Assembly (NCBI GenBank): GCA_020056155.1
Contig: JAGVII010000055.1
Span: forward strand, 1-6,420
Length of the DNA stretch: 6,420 bases
Source of the DNA: Afipia sp.
GTDB lineage: Bacteria; Pseudomonadota; Alphaproteobacteria; Rhizobiales; Xanthobacteraceae
Reading direction: 5' to 3'
Shown: positions 1-6,420 of the stretch, in pieces
Layout: every line of letters starts with the position of its first letter
How positions within the stretch are numbered: the stretch's first letter is position 1
Notes under the pieces: model-generated
Told to the model about the DNA's origin: nothing
Database searches by the model: none
The model's input: only the letters and a program-made list of their open reading frames with translations
Program-made: the position numbers and the translations under genes

Positions 1-44
1 ACCTGCTCAAGGACAAGAAACCGAAGAAGGCTGGAAACGCATGA
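1..44 (+). CDS. ftsQ: Cell division protein FtsQ, C-terminal end only (partial)
   Basis: An open frame enters from the left edge (first full codon at base 3) and encodes 13 residues, LLKDKKPKKAGNA, before a TGA at 42-44. The lysine-rich tail and its place directly before ftsA fit the C-terminus of FtsQ, the bitopic inner-membrane divisome protein that links early and late division proteins. The stop overlaps the ftsA start as ATGA, which suggests translational coupling. The identification rests mainly on gene order, because too little protein is present to show the POTRA or beta domains. Confidence 0.7.
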   Translation, partial: LLKDKKPKKAGNA

Positions 45-1363
45 CCAGTCTCGATCGCGTCCAGACCCCGAAGACCCGGCAGATGCCGCCGAACAAGACG
101 GCGCTCGTCGCCGCGCTCGACATCGGCACCAGCAAGATCGCTTGTCTGATCGCGCGGCTGAAGCCGTGCCCGCCGAGCGATGCGCTGCGCGGCCGCACCC
201 ATGCCGTTGAATTGATCGGGCTGAGCCATATCCAGTCGCGTGGGGTCAAAGCCGGCGCGGTGGTCGATCTCAATGAATGCGAGCAGGCTGTGCGCCAGGC
301 GGTGGCGCTGGCGGAGCGGATGGCCAAGGTCCGCGTCGAGTCGGTCTTGCTGTCGGTATCGGCCGGCCGCCTGCAGGGCGATATGGTCGAGGCCTCCTCC
401 GAATTGCGTGGCGGAGGGGTGACCCCCGCCGACATGAGCCGCGTTATCAGCGCCGGCATGCATCACGCGACGCCGCGCGGACGCACCGTGCTCCATGTCC
501 TGCCCGCCAGCTACTCGCTGGACGGCGTCAAAGGTGTCCGTGACCCGAGCGGAATGGTGGCGCGCCACTTCGGAATCGACATGAACGTCATTACCGCCGA
601 CGCAACGGTGGCCAAAAACCTGATGCTGGTGGTCGAGCGCTGTCATCTTAACGTCGAAGCGATGGCTGCCGGGCCGTATGTGGCCGGGTTGTCTGTGCTG
701 ACCGACGATGAAGCCGATCTTGGCGCAGCCGTGATCGAAATGGGCGCGGGCACGACGACGATCGCGACCTATTCGGCCGGGCAGTGTGTTCACGCCAGCG
801 GTTTTGCGGTCGGCGGACAGCACATCACGATGGATTTGGCGCGCGGTTTAGGCGCGTGCATTGCGGATGCCGAGCGAATCAAGACGTTATATGGCACCGT
901 GCTAACCGGTGGTTCTGACGCGCGCGAAGTCATGAGTGTGCCAACGGCGGGAGATCACGACCGGGACGAGCCGCAGATTGTTTCCCGCGCCGCGATTGCA
1001 AACATCGTGAAGCCGCGGGTCGAGGAGATTTTTGAAATGGTCAGGGACCGGCTCGCGGATTCCCCTTTTGCGGCAGAGCCGCGGGCGCGAGTTGTATTGA
1101 CCGGCGGTGCGTCGCAGCTCACCGGAATTCCTGATCTTGCCAGCCGCATTCTGGGCCGCGAGGTCCGCATCGGCCGCCCGCTCGGCTTCGGACGGCTGCC
1201 CGTTGAGGCCAAGAGCGCATCCTTCGCGGTGCCGACCGGCCTCCTGGTCTATCCGCAATTCGCACACCTAGAACACGTCGAACCGCGGCACACGCGGCAG
1301 ATCATGACAGGGACCAACGGCTATTTCGGAAAGGTCGGCAGATGGCTTCGAGAGGGCTTCTGA
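41..1363 (+). CDS. ftsA: Cell division protein FtsA, actin-like ATPase and membrane anchor of the Z ring
   Basis: FtsA is a cytoplasmic actin/Hsp70-fold ATPase that tethers FtsZ filaments to the inner membrane and recruits later divisome proteins. The 440-residue product is close to the usual 410-450. The phosphate-1 motif is ALDIGTSK (residues 25-32, Asp27). The 1C domain, which FtsA has in place of actin subdomain 1B, should lie at about 95-180. The phosphate-2 motif is EMGAGTTT (233-240), with Glu where Asp is usual. The adenosine motif is VLTGGASQL (352-360). After a linker, the C-terminus GYFGKVGRWLREGF (427-440) is the amphipathic membrane-targeting helix. The ATG at 41 overlaps the ftsQ stop as ATGA and has GAAGG about 10 bases upstream (26-30). 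A short insertion with KPCPPSDALRGR (41-52) follows the first strands. The identification is secure; the effect of the Asp-to-Glu change is unknown. Confidence 0.97.
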   Translation: MTSLDRVQTPKTRQMPPNKTALVAALDIGTSKIACLIARLKPCPPSDALRGRTHAVELIGLSHIQSRGVKAGAVVDLNECEQAVRQAVALAERMAKVRVESVLLSVSAGRLQGDMVEASSELRGGGVTPADMSRVISAGMHHATPRGRTVLHVLPASYSLDGVKGVRDPSGMVARHFGIDMNVITADATVAKNLMLVVERCHLNVEAMAAGPYVAGLSVLTDDEADLGAAVIEMGAGTTTIATYSAGQCVHASGFAVGGQHITMDLARGLGACIADAERIKTLYGTVLTGGSDAREVMSVPTAGDHDRDEPQIVSRAAIANIVKPRVEEIFEMVRDRLADSPFAAEPRARVVLTGGASQLTGIPDLASRILGREVRIGRPLGFGRLPVEAKSASFAVPTGLLVYPQFAHLEHVEPRHTRQIMTGTNGYFGKVGRWLREGF

Positions 1364-1439
1364 TGATCTCAACACCGGATCGGACCATTCCATCAACCGC
1401 TTTGGCGTGCAGCCCAAGCCCCCACGCGCGCGCATAATC

Positions 1440-1445
1440 GAGAGG
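1440..1445 (+). promoter_or_regulatory. Ribosome binding site of ftsZ
   Basis: GAGAGG ends five bases before the ATG at 1451. It is the clearest Shine-Dalgarno match among the complete genes here, consistent with FtsZ being made in larger amounts than FtsA. It supports the ATG at 1451 as the start. The rest of the 87-base ftsA-ftsZ gap shows no hairpin terminator, so read-through from ftsA is likely. Confidence 0.7.
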
Positions 1446-1450
1446 CAACC

Positions 1451-3214
1451 ATGACCATCAATCTCACCCCCCCTGATGTTCGCGAGCTGAGGCCCCGCAT
1501 CACCGTGTTCGGTGTGGGCGGCGCGGGCGGCAATGCCGTCAACAACATGATCACCGCCGGTTTGCAGGGCGTCGATTTCGTCGTCGCCAACACCGACGCG
1601 CAGGCCCTGACCATGTCGAAGGCCGAACGCATCGTGCAGATGGGCACCCAGGTCACCCAGGGTCTCGGCGCCGGTTCGCAGCCGGACGTGGGCGCCGCGG
1701 CCGCCCAGGAAGTGATCGACGAGATCAAGGACCATCTCTCGGGCGCGAACATGGTGTTCGTCACCGCGGGCATGGGCGGCGGCACCGGCACCGGCGCCGC
1801 TCCTGTCATCGCCGCCACCGCGCGCGATATGGGCATCCTCACCGTCGGCGTCGTCACCAAGCCGTTCCACTTCGAAGGCCAGCGCCGGATGCGCACCGCC
1901 GAGGCCGGTATTACCGAGCTTCAGAAGATGGTCGATACGCTGCTGATCATCCCGAACCAGAACCTGTTCCGGGTTGCCAACGAAAAAACCACCTTTGCCG
2001 ACGCCTTCGCGATGGCCGACCAGGTGCTCTATTCGGGCGTCGCCTGCATCACCGACCTGATGGTCAAGGAAGGCCTCATCAACCTCGACTTCGCCGACGT
2101 CCGCGCCGTGATGCGCGAAATGGGCAAGGCGATGATGGGCACCGGCGAATCGACGGGCGAGAAGCGCGCATTGACCGCGGCGGAAGCTGCGATCGCCAAC
2201 CCGCTGATCGACGATTCGTCGATGCGCGGCGCGCGCGGCCTGCTGATCTCGATTACCGGCGGCAAGGACCTCACGCTGTTCGAAGTCGACGAAGCTGCCA
2301 CCCGTATTCGTGAAGAGGTCGACAACGACGCCAACATCATCGTTGGCGCGACGTTCGACGAGAGCCTCGACGGCGTTATCCGCGTATCGGTGGTCGCCAC
2401 CGGCATCGACACCGTGGCCGCCAGCCGCGCGACCGCTCCTCCGGTGGTGACGGGCGGTGCTCCGGAAAGCCGTCTTGCCGAACTGACCGCACGTCTGCGC
2501 GCCGACAACCAGCGCATGGCCGAGCGCGCACAGCAGCAGAAGCAGGCCGCGACCGCTGCCGCACCTGCGCCTGTCCGTGCCACTGCGGACCAGATCGATC
2601 GCGCCGCGCTGGCGGCGATCGCCGAAGCCGTGTCGCCGTCGGCTCCAGCCCCGGCTCCGATGCAGCCCGCCGCCTATGGCGACGTCAGCGTGCGTCCGAT
2701 CCCGCCGAAGCCGTCGCTGTTTCCGGATCACGATGAGCCGATGAACCTGCAGGAAGCCGCTCCTCCGGCGTCCTTCATTCCGCAGCCTGCCGAGCGGATG
2801 CCGCTTCGTGCGCCGCGCATGCCGCAGTTCGAGGAATTGCCGGTGCCTGCCCAGAATCAGATCCGGCAGGCTCGCGGTGAAACCGCCGAGGAGCATCCGC
2901 CGCAGAAGCGCGCCTCGCTGTTGCAGCGTCTGGCCAATGTCGGCCTTGGCCGCCGCGACGAGGAAAGCGAGCCGCCGATCGCAGCGCGTGCCTCCGGTCC
3001 GGCCATGCCGACAATGCCGCCGCTGCCCGAGCGCAAGCCGCAGCGTCCGGTTCCCGCCGAATATGGTGGCTCCGGTACTCCGGTATCCGAATACGCCCGA
3101 CGTCCGGCGCCTCAGGGGCTTGATTCGCACGGCCGTCCGGCCCCGGTCGCGCCCCAGAACAGCGGTGAGGACCATCTGGATATCCCCGCCTTTTTGCGGC
3201 GCCAGGCCACCTGA
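1451..3214 (+). CDS. ftsZ: Cell division protein FtsZ, tubulin-like GTPase with an extended C-terminal linker
   Basis: FtsZ polymerises with GTP at mid-cell to form the Z ring that organises septal wall synthesis. The N-terminal GTPase core shows [11 protein letters not shown] (residues 20-30), the tubulin signature GGGTGTG (109-115) that contacts the GTP phosphates, and the T7 catalytic loop NLDFADV (211-217), whose acidic residues complete the active site of the neighbouring subunit. The core ends near residue 320. A low-complexity linker rich in Pro, Ala, Arg and Glu follows, about 250 residues long against about 50 in E. coli. It ends in the conserved tail [12 protein letters not shown] (576-587), the peptide that binds FtsA and other partners. 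Inside the linker are a helical, heptad-like stretch (about 339-370) and a basic amphipathic block (about 487-502). The total of 587 residues fits rhizobial FtsZ. A strong terminator follows 24 bases after the stop. Confidence 0.98.
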   Translation: MTINLTPPDVRELRPRITVFGVGGAGGNAVNNMITAGLQGVDFVVANTDAQALTMSKAERIVQMGTQVTQGLGAGSQPDVGAAAAQEVIDEIKDHLSGANMVFVTAGMGGGTGTGAAPVIAATARDMGILTVGVVTKPFHFEGQRRMRTAEAGITELQKMVDTLLIIPNQNLFRVANEKTTFADAFAMADQVLYSGVACITDLMVKEGLINLDFADVRAVMREMGKAMMGTGESTGEKRALTAAEAAIANPLIDDSSMRGARGLLISITGGKDLTLFEVDEAATRIREEVDNDANIIVGATFDESLDGVIRVSVVATGIDTVAASRATAPPVVTGGAPESRLAELTARLRADNQRMAERAQQQKQAATAAAPAPVRATADQIDRAALAAIAEAVSPSAPAPAPMQPAAYGDVSVRPIPPKPSLFPDHDEPMNLQEAAPPASFIPQPAERMPLRAPRMPQFEELPVPAQNQIRQARGETAEEHPPQKRASLLQRLANVGLGRRDEESEPPIAARASGPAMPTMPPLPERKPQRPVPAEYGGSGTPVSEYARRPAPQGLDSHGRPAPVAPQNSGEDHLDIPAFLRRQAT

Positions 3215-3238
3215 CGTTTTGTTACAATGGATGAATGA

Positions 3239-3271
3239 CAAAATGCCCCGGCCAAAAGCCGGGGCATTTTG
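3239..3271 (+). terminator. Strong intrinsic terminator after ftsZ, probably bidirectional
   Basis: A 14-bp perfect stem, 3239-3252 (CAAAATGCCCCGGC) paired with 3258-3271 (GCCGGGGCATTTTG), encloses the 5-base loop CAAAA. The GC-rich core is flanked by an A run on the left arm and a T run on the right, so the same hairpin reads as a terminator on both strands. It begins 24 bases after the ftsZ stop and should separate the dcw operon from lpxC. Confidence 0.9.
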
Positions 3272-3576
3272 CTGATAGATGGCCGCGAGGTTCGAATCGT
3301 AAATTAAATATTTGTTTTTGCTGGTAAAATATGCGAGTTGCGGCGGGCTGCAAATCGTCCGACAGGTGCTTTCAGCCGCCGAAATGGGCCAGACCCGCGG
3401 CGTGAATGCGGCGAGTTTGGGGTAACAATCTGTAAACAACCGTGAGTGGCGCTCTGGTGCGCAGGGGTTAAGGTTCTCGCACTTTGGGGACGATCCTTGG
3501 TCGCAGCGCCGACTCAACAGGCGAAACCAGTTCGGTTACAGCGACTTGGGATGACTAAAACTTTGGGCAATCGGGA
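3272..3576 (+). promoter_or_regulatory. Non-coding lpxC leader and promoter region
   Basis: This stretch of about 305 bases between the ftsZ terminator and lpxC holds no plausible gene. Because the terminator isolates it from ftsZ, the lpxC promoter must lie here. Visible elements are an AT-rich island (3299-3330), a GTAA-centred repeat GTAACAATCTGTAAAC (3422-3437) that loosely resembles a CtrA site (TTAA-N7-TTAA, 3 of 4 matches in each half), and GGTTAAGGT (3466-3474), which recurs upstream of bamD. I could not fix a convincing -35/-10 pair. Promoter presence is an inference from context; the individual elements are only candidates. Confidence 0.55.
3299..3330 (+). promoter_or_regulatory. 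AT-rich island in the lpxC leader
   Basis: About 32 bases are almost entirely A and T in an otherwise GC-rich window, including the palindrome AAATATTT (3306-3313) and a -10-like TAAAAT (3325-3330). No -35 hexamer sits 16-18 bases upstream of TAAAAT. The island could be an UP element, a DNA-bending or nucleoid-protein site, or an easily melted promoter segment. It lies about 250 bases before the lpxC start, which would give a long untranslated leader if transcription began here. Confidence 0.3.
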
Positions 3577-4533
3577 ATGAAATCGAGTCGGCAGACAACG
3601 CTCCGGTCGCAAGTCACCGTGACGGGCATCGGCGTTCATTCCGGAACTCCGGTCAGCGTCACGATCGGACCAGCCGACATCAATTCAGGTTTTGTCTTTA
3701 CCCGCGCTGATCGTGAAGTTGCCGCCATCGCGGCCTCCGTCATCGCCACCGATTTTGCAACCGTCCTGGGCGACCAGCAGGGCGCGCTGGTCTCTACCGC
3801 AGAACATGTTTTGGCTGCGCTGCGCGGCATGGGCGTCGATAACGCCACCATCGAAGTCGATGGACCCGAAGTGCCGATCATGGACGGCAGCGCCGCTCCC
3901 TTCGTGGACGCGATCGATCGGGCCGGTATCGTGCAGCAGAACGCCGCCCGCCGTTTCATTGAAGTTCTGAAGCAGGTGCAGGTCGAACTCGGTGAATCGT
4001 TCGGCGAACTTCGCCCGTATGCCGGCGGTTTCCGTGCCGAACTCGAAATCGACTTCGCGAATTCGCCGATCGGCCGCCAGGCTTATGCCTTCGATCTTGA
4101 CGCCGACAGCTTCCGCCGCGACATCTCCCGCGCCCGCACCTTCGGCTGCATGGGCGATGTCACCAAGCTCTGGAGCGCTGGTTACGCGCTCGGTGCGTCG
4201 CTCGAAAATTCCGTGGTGTTCGACGAGACCCGCGTTCTGAACACCGAAGGCCTGCGCTACGCCGACGAGTGTGTCCGTCACAAGGTTCTCGACGTGGTGG
4301 GCGATCTGGCGCTGGCCGGACTGCCGCTGATCGGCCTCTATCGCTCGGTGCGTGGCGGCCACAAGCTCAACCATGCCGTGCTCACCGCCCTGATGGCCGA
4401 CCGCCATGCCTGGCGGGTGGTGGAAGCCACCGAGCCGGTGCTGGAACGCCCGGTTGTCGCCCGCCGCGCACGCGGCCACGCCGATGTTGCTGGCGGCATG
4501 GTCGCGGTGGCCTTCGCGCCGGACGTGTCCTGA
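3577..4533 (+). CDS. lpxC: UDP-3-O-acyl-N-acetylglucosamine deacetylase LpxC
   Basis: LpxC is the cytoplasmic zinc enzyme that deacetylates UDP-3-O-acyl-GlcNAc, the committed step of lipid A synthesis. The 318 residues fit the family (about 300-320). The N-terminal domain opens with RQTTLRSQVTVTGIGVHSG (residues 5-23), matching the E. coli start region. Expected catalytic residues are present: Glu76-His77 in STAEHV (E. coli E78-H79), His235 and Asp239 in ECVRHKVLDVVGD (zinc ligands H238 and D242), and His262 in RGGHKLNHAV (H265). SRARTFG (184-190) is the conserved active-site strand. The ATG at 3577 is chosen because it aligns with the family start. The Shine-Dalgarno is poor: CGGGA touches the ATG and TTGGG lies about 9 bases away. 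A 9-codon reading frame from 3551 ends in ATGA on this start. Placement between ftsZ and bamD is typical of alphaproteobacteria. Confidence 0.97.
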   Translation: MKSSRQTTLRSQVTVTGIGVHSGTPVSVTIGPADINSGFVFTRADREVAAIAASVIATDFATVLGDQQGALVSTAEHVLAALRGMGVDNATIEVDGPEVPIMDGSAAPFVDAIDRAGIVQQNAARRFIEVLKQVQVELGESFGELRPYAGGFRAELEIDFANSPIGRQAYAFDLDADSFRRDISRARTFGCMGDVTKLWSAGYALGASLENSVVFDETRVLNTEGLRYADECVRHKVLDVVGDLALAGLPLIGLYRSVRGGHKLNHAVLTALMADRHAWRVVEATEPVLERPVVARRARGHADVAGGMVAVAFAPDVS

Positions 4534-4642
4534 ACGCCTGCAGCTCGCTGGAACTCCCGGTTTAACCAGTTCCTTGCTTAAACAAGGCATTGTCGGGCAG
4601 CGGCGATCCGCCTTAATCCCGGCGAATTGTCCACCTATCCGG

Positions 4643-4671
4643 TTGGTTAAGGTCAGTTTTTCAGTTACATA
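4643..4671 (+). promoter_or_regulatory. Candidate bamD promoter (weak)
   Basis: TTGGTT (4643-4648) is followed after 16 bases by TTACAT (4665-4670), or after 17 by TACATA, in a locally AT-rich stretch ahead of bamD. Hexamer matches to the sigma-70 consensus are only partial. The GGTTAAGGT word shared with the lpxC leader overlaps the proposed -35. The 243-base gap before bamD suggests an own promoter, but read-through from lpxC is not excluded because no strong terminator lies between the genes. Confidence 0.22.
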
Positions 4672-4776
4672 GGCGCGCTGGACGAGCCTCGGGATTGTTC
4701 GTGCCGCGATGACGGCAGCAGGCGTGTCAGCAACCCAAACCCGCGTCGGGATTTTACACTCAGGTCGGCCAAACGT

Positions 4777-5670
4777 ATGACGCTCGAACTGCGCAACACT
4801 TCCGACCCCTCTTTTACGAGCCGCATTGGCCGTCAGGCGCGCCTTGCGTTCGGGCTGATCGCCCTGGCTGTGACGCTCAGCGGTTGCGGCACCGGTGCGC
4901 TGTGGGACAAGTATTTCGCCAAGGAAGAAACCTTCGTCGATGAGCCGGCTGACAAGCTCTACAACGAGGGCTTGTACCTGATGAACAAGAAGGGCGACCG
5001 CAAGTCGGCGATGAAGAAGTTCGAGGAGGTGGATCGCCAGCATCCATATTCCGAATGGGCGCGCAAATCGCTGCTGATGTCGGCCTATGCGGCTTACGAG
5101 AACGGCGATTACGACGAGTGCATTTCCTCCGCCAACCGTTACGTCGCGCTGCACCCCGGCAGCCCGGACGCCGCCTATGCGCAGTACCTGATCGCCGCCT
5201 CGAATTTCGACCAGATTCCCGACGTCTCGCGCGATCAGGGCCGCACCGAAAAGTCCATTGCCGCGCTTGAGGAAGTGATCCGCAAGTATCCGACCTCGGA
5301 ATACGCCACCAGCGCCAGGCGGAAGATCGAGGCTGCCCGCGACCAGCTCGCCGGCAAGGAGATGACCGTCGGCCGCTGGTACATGGACAAGAAGGACTAC
5401 ACGGCCGCCATCAACCGCTTCAAGGTGGTGGTGACGCAGTATCAGACCACGCGCCATGTCGAAGAAGCGCTGGCCCGTCTGACCGAGGCCTATATGGCAA
5501 TCGGCATCGTCGGCGAGGCCCAGACCGCCGCCGCCGTGCTTGGCCACAACTTTCCTGACAGCCGCTGGTACAAAGACGCCTACAGTCTTGTAAAGTCCGG
5601 CGGAGTCGAGCCGACCGCCAACAAGGATTCCTGGATGACCCGGGCGTTCAAGAAGGTCGGCCTCGGCTGA
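4777..5670 (+). CDS. bamD: Outer membrane assembly lipoprotein BamD (ComL/YfiO family)
   Basis: BamD is the essential lipoprotein of the BAM complex, which folds beta-barrel proteins into the outer membrane together with BamA. The 297-residue product begins with a long basic N-region (to about residue 22), a hydrophobic core (LAFGLIALAVTL, 23-34) and the lipobox LSGC with lipidated Cys37. Gly follows the Cys, not Asp, so Lol sorting to the outer membrane is expected. The mature part carries five tetratricopeptide-like helical hairpins at about 56-90, 93-127, 131-171, 196-223 and 227-261. Typical text includes ADKLYNEGLYLMNKKG, with HPYSEWA and KYPTSEYA marking repeat ends. The ATG at 4777 lacks a good Shine-Dalgarno (AGG at 4762-4764, 12 bases away), but no ATG or GTG extends the frame upstream and the next part is the signal peptide. 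recN follows after 25 bases, suggesting one operon. Confidence 0.96.
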   Translation: MTLELRNTSDPSFTSRIGRQARLAFGLIALAVTLSGCGTGALWDKYFAKEETFVDEPADKLYNEGLYLMNKKGDRKSAMKKFEEVDRQHPYSEWARKSLLMSAYAAYENGDYDECISSANRYVALHPGSPDAAYAQYLIAASNFDQIPDVSRDQGRTEKSIAALEEVIRKYPTSEYATSARRKIEAARDQLAGKEMTVGRWYMDKKDYTAAINRFKVVVTQYQTTRHVEEALARLTEAYMAIGIVGEAQTAAAVLGHNFPDSRWYKDAYSLVKSGGVEPTANKDSWMTRAFKKVGLG

Positions 5671-5681
5671 TCTCTTGTTGC

Positions 5682-5686
5682 AGGAC
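5682..5686 (+). promoter_or_regulatory. Ribosome binding site of recN
   Basis: AGGAC lies nine bases before the ATG at 5696 and supports that start. It sits in the 25-base bamD-recN gap, which has no room for a separate terminator and promoter, so the two genes are probably on one transcript. Confidence 0.6.
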
Positions 5687-5695
5687 TAACCCCGC

Positions 5696-6420
5696 ATGCT
5701 GGCCCGGCTTTCGATCCGCGACATCGTCCTGATCGAGCGGCTCGATATCGACTTTCTCAAAGGCCTTGCCGTCCTCACCGGCGAAACCGGTGCGGGCAAA
5801 TCCATCCTGCTGGACGCGTTCGCGCTGGCCTTGGGCGGGCGCGGCGACGCCAGTCTGGTTCGTAACGGCGCGGAGCAGGGCCAGGTGACGGCCGTGTTCG
5901 ACGTGCCGAAGAAACATCCCGCCAGCGCCATCCTGCGCGAAAACGGCCTGGACGATACCGGCGAAATGATCCTGCGCCGGGTGCAGCTCGCCGACGGGCG
6001 CACCCGCGCCTTCCTCAACGATCAGGCGATCAGCGTGCAGACGCTGAAAGCGGTCGGCACGACACTGGTTGAAATTCACGGCCAGCACGACGAGCGCGCG
6101 CTGGTGGACACCGCCACGCACAGGCGGCTGCTTGATGCGTTCGCGGCGCTTGAGAAAGACGTTAGCGCGGTCGAGACGCTGTGGGATGCGCGCCGCACGG
6201 CACGTGCCGCACTCGACGAGCATCGCGCCGGGATGGAGCGCGCCGCGCGCGAGGCCGACTATCTGCGCCATGCCTCCGACGAACTGAAGAAGCTCAATCC
6301 GCAGGACGGCGAGGAAACCTCGCTGGCGGAACGTCGCACCGTGATGATGCAGGGTGAAAAGGTCGCGGAGGATTTGCGCGAGGCGCAGGCCGCGGTCGGT
6401 GGCCCGCAGTCGCCGGTGTC
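5696..6420 (+). CDS. recN: DNA repair ATPase RecN, N-terminal part (runs off the right edge)
   Basis: RecN is an SMC-like ATPase that acts in recombinational repair of double-strand breaks. Only the first 241 codons are in the window, out of about 555 for the family. MLARLSIRDIVLIERLDIDF is the typical opening. The Walker A loop GETGAGKS spans residues 29-36 with Lys35. GGRGDASLVRNG (47-58) and RAFLNDQ (104-110) are RecN-like head-domain text. VEIHGQHDE (125-133) is the highly characteristic RecN motif that includes the Q-loop Gln130. From about residue 150 the sequence becomes charged and helical, the start of the antiparallel coiled coil. The second coiled-coil arm, signature motif and Walker B lie beyond the edge. 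No stop or frameshift interrupts the visible part. No LexA-type box is evident in the short gap before it, so SOS control, if present, would have to act upstream of bamD or be absent. Confidence 0.95.
   Translation, partial: MLARLSIRDIVLIERLDIDFLKGLAVLTGETGAGKSILLDAFALALGGRGDASLVRNGAEQGQVTAVFDVPKKHPASAILRENGLDDTGEMILRRVQLADGRTRAFLNDQAISVQTLKAVGTTLVEIHGQHDERALVDTATHRRLLDAFAALEKDVSAVETLWDARRTARAALDEHRAGMERAAREADYLRHASDELKKLNPQDGEETSLAERRTVMMQGEKVAEDLREAQAAVGGPQSPV

Noticed and set aside
1433..1438. CATAAT as a -10 box for an ftsZ promoter
   Set aside because: It lies only 12 bases before the ATG and overlaps the approach to the ribosome binding site. No -35 hexamer is found at 16-18 bases upstream.
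3223..3228. TACAAT just after ftsZ as a promoter -10
   Set aside because: There is no -35 match at the right distance, and a transcript starting there would run straight into the strong terminator.
2808..3275. A 155-codon + strand frame inside the 3' part of ftsZ
   Set aside because: It is an out-of-frame shadow of the Pro/Arg-rich FtsZ linker. It is dominated by Arg, Ser and Pro and runs into the terminator.
1268..3517. A 749-codon open frame on the minus strand spanning ftsZ and the following gap
   Set aside because: It is antisense to ftsZ, in GC-rich DNA where third-position bias removes stops from the opposite strand. Its protein is rich in Arg, Gly and His with no recognisable domain, and it crosses the terminator hairpin.
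4572..4587. Small inverted repeat CCTTG-N6-CAAGG after lpxC as a terminator
   Set aside because: The stem is only 5 bp and no T run follows, so it is too weak to call an intrinsic terminator.
3685..5547. A 620-codon open frame on the minus strand spanning lpxC and bamD
   Set aside because: It is a shadow of the two real genes with the same codon-bias explanation. It has composition unlike a folded protein and no family resemblance.
5648..6271. A 207-codon minus-strand frame opposite recN
   Set aside because: RecN motifs on the + strand are unambiguous, and the antisense frame shows no motif or ribosome binding site.

Overview
This window is a well-conserved piece of a GC-rich alphaproteobacterial chromosome: the distal end of the division and cell wall (dcw) cluster and the genes that commonly follow it. 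The order on the + strand is ftsQ (last codons only), ftsA, ftsZ, lpxC, bamD, recN (5' part only). That order, the very long FtsZ linker, the protein sequences and the strong GC bias at third codon positions point to the Hyphomicrobiales, most likely the Bradyrhizobium/Rhodopseudomonas/Nitrobacter/Afipia group (Nitrobacteraceae). The family placement is inferred from remembered protein similarity, not from a search.

Layout. Bases 1-3214 hold the end of the dcw operon: ftsQ and ftsA overlap by ATGA, and ftsZ follows after an 87-base gap with a good ribosome binding site. A near-perfect 14-bp hairpin with flanking A and T runs (3239-3271) closes the unit. Bases 3272-3576 are non-coding and contain an AT-rich island and presumably the lpxC promoter. 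lpxC (3577-4533) is followed by a 243-base gap with no convincing terminator, then bamD (4777-5670). recN starts 25 bases after bamD and runs off the right edge.

How the genes work together. FtsQ, FtsA and FtsZ build and anchor the division ring at the inner membrane. LpxC commits UDP-acyl-GlcNAc to lipid A synthesis, and BamD is a lipoprotein of the machine that inserts outer-membrane beta-barrels, so both build the outer membrane. RecN is an SMC-like ATPase of double-strand-break repair, probably co-transcribed with bamD.

I found no mobile element, CRISPR array, RNA gene, phage gene or unfamiliar system. The points worth a second look are small: a Glu in place of the usual Asp in the FtsA phosphate-2 motif, conserved-looking islands in the long FtsZ linker, short upstream reading frames that end in ATGA exactly at the starts of both lpxC and bamD, and a 9-base word shared by the lpxC and bamD leaders.
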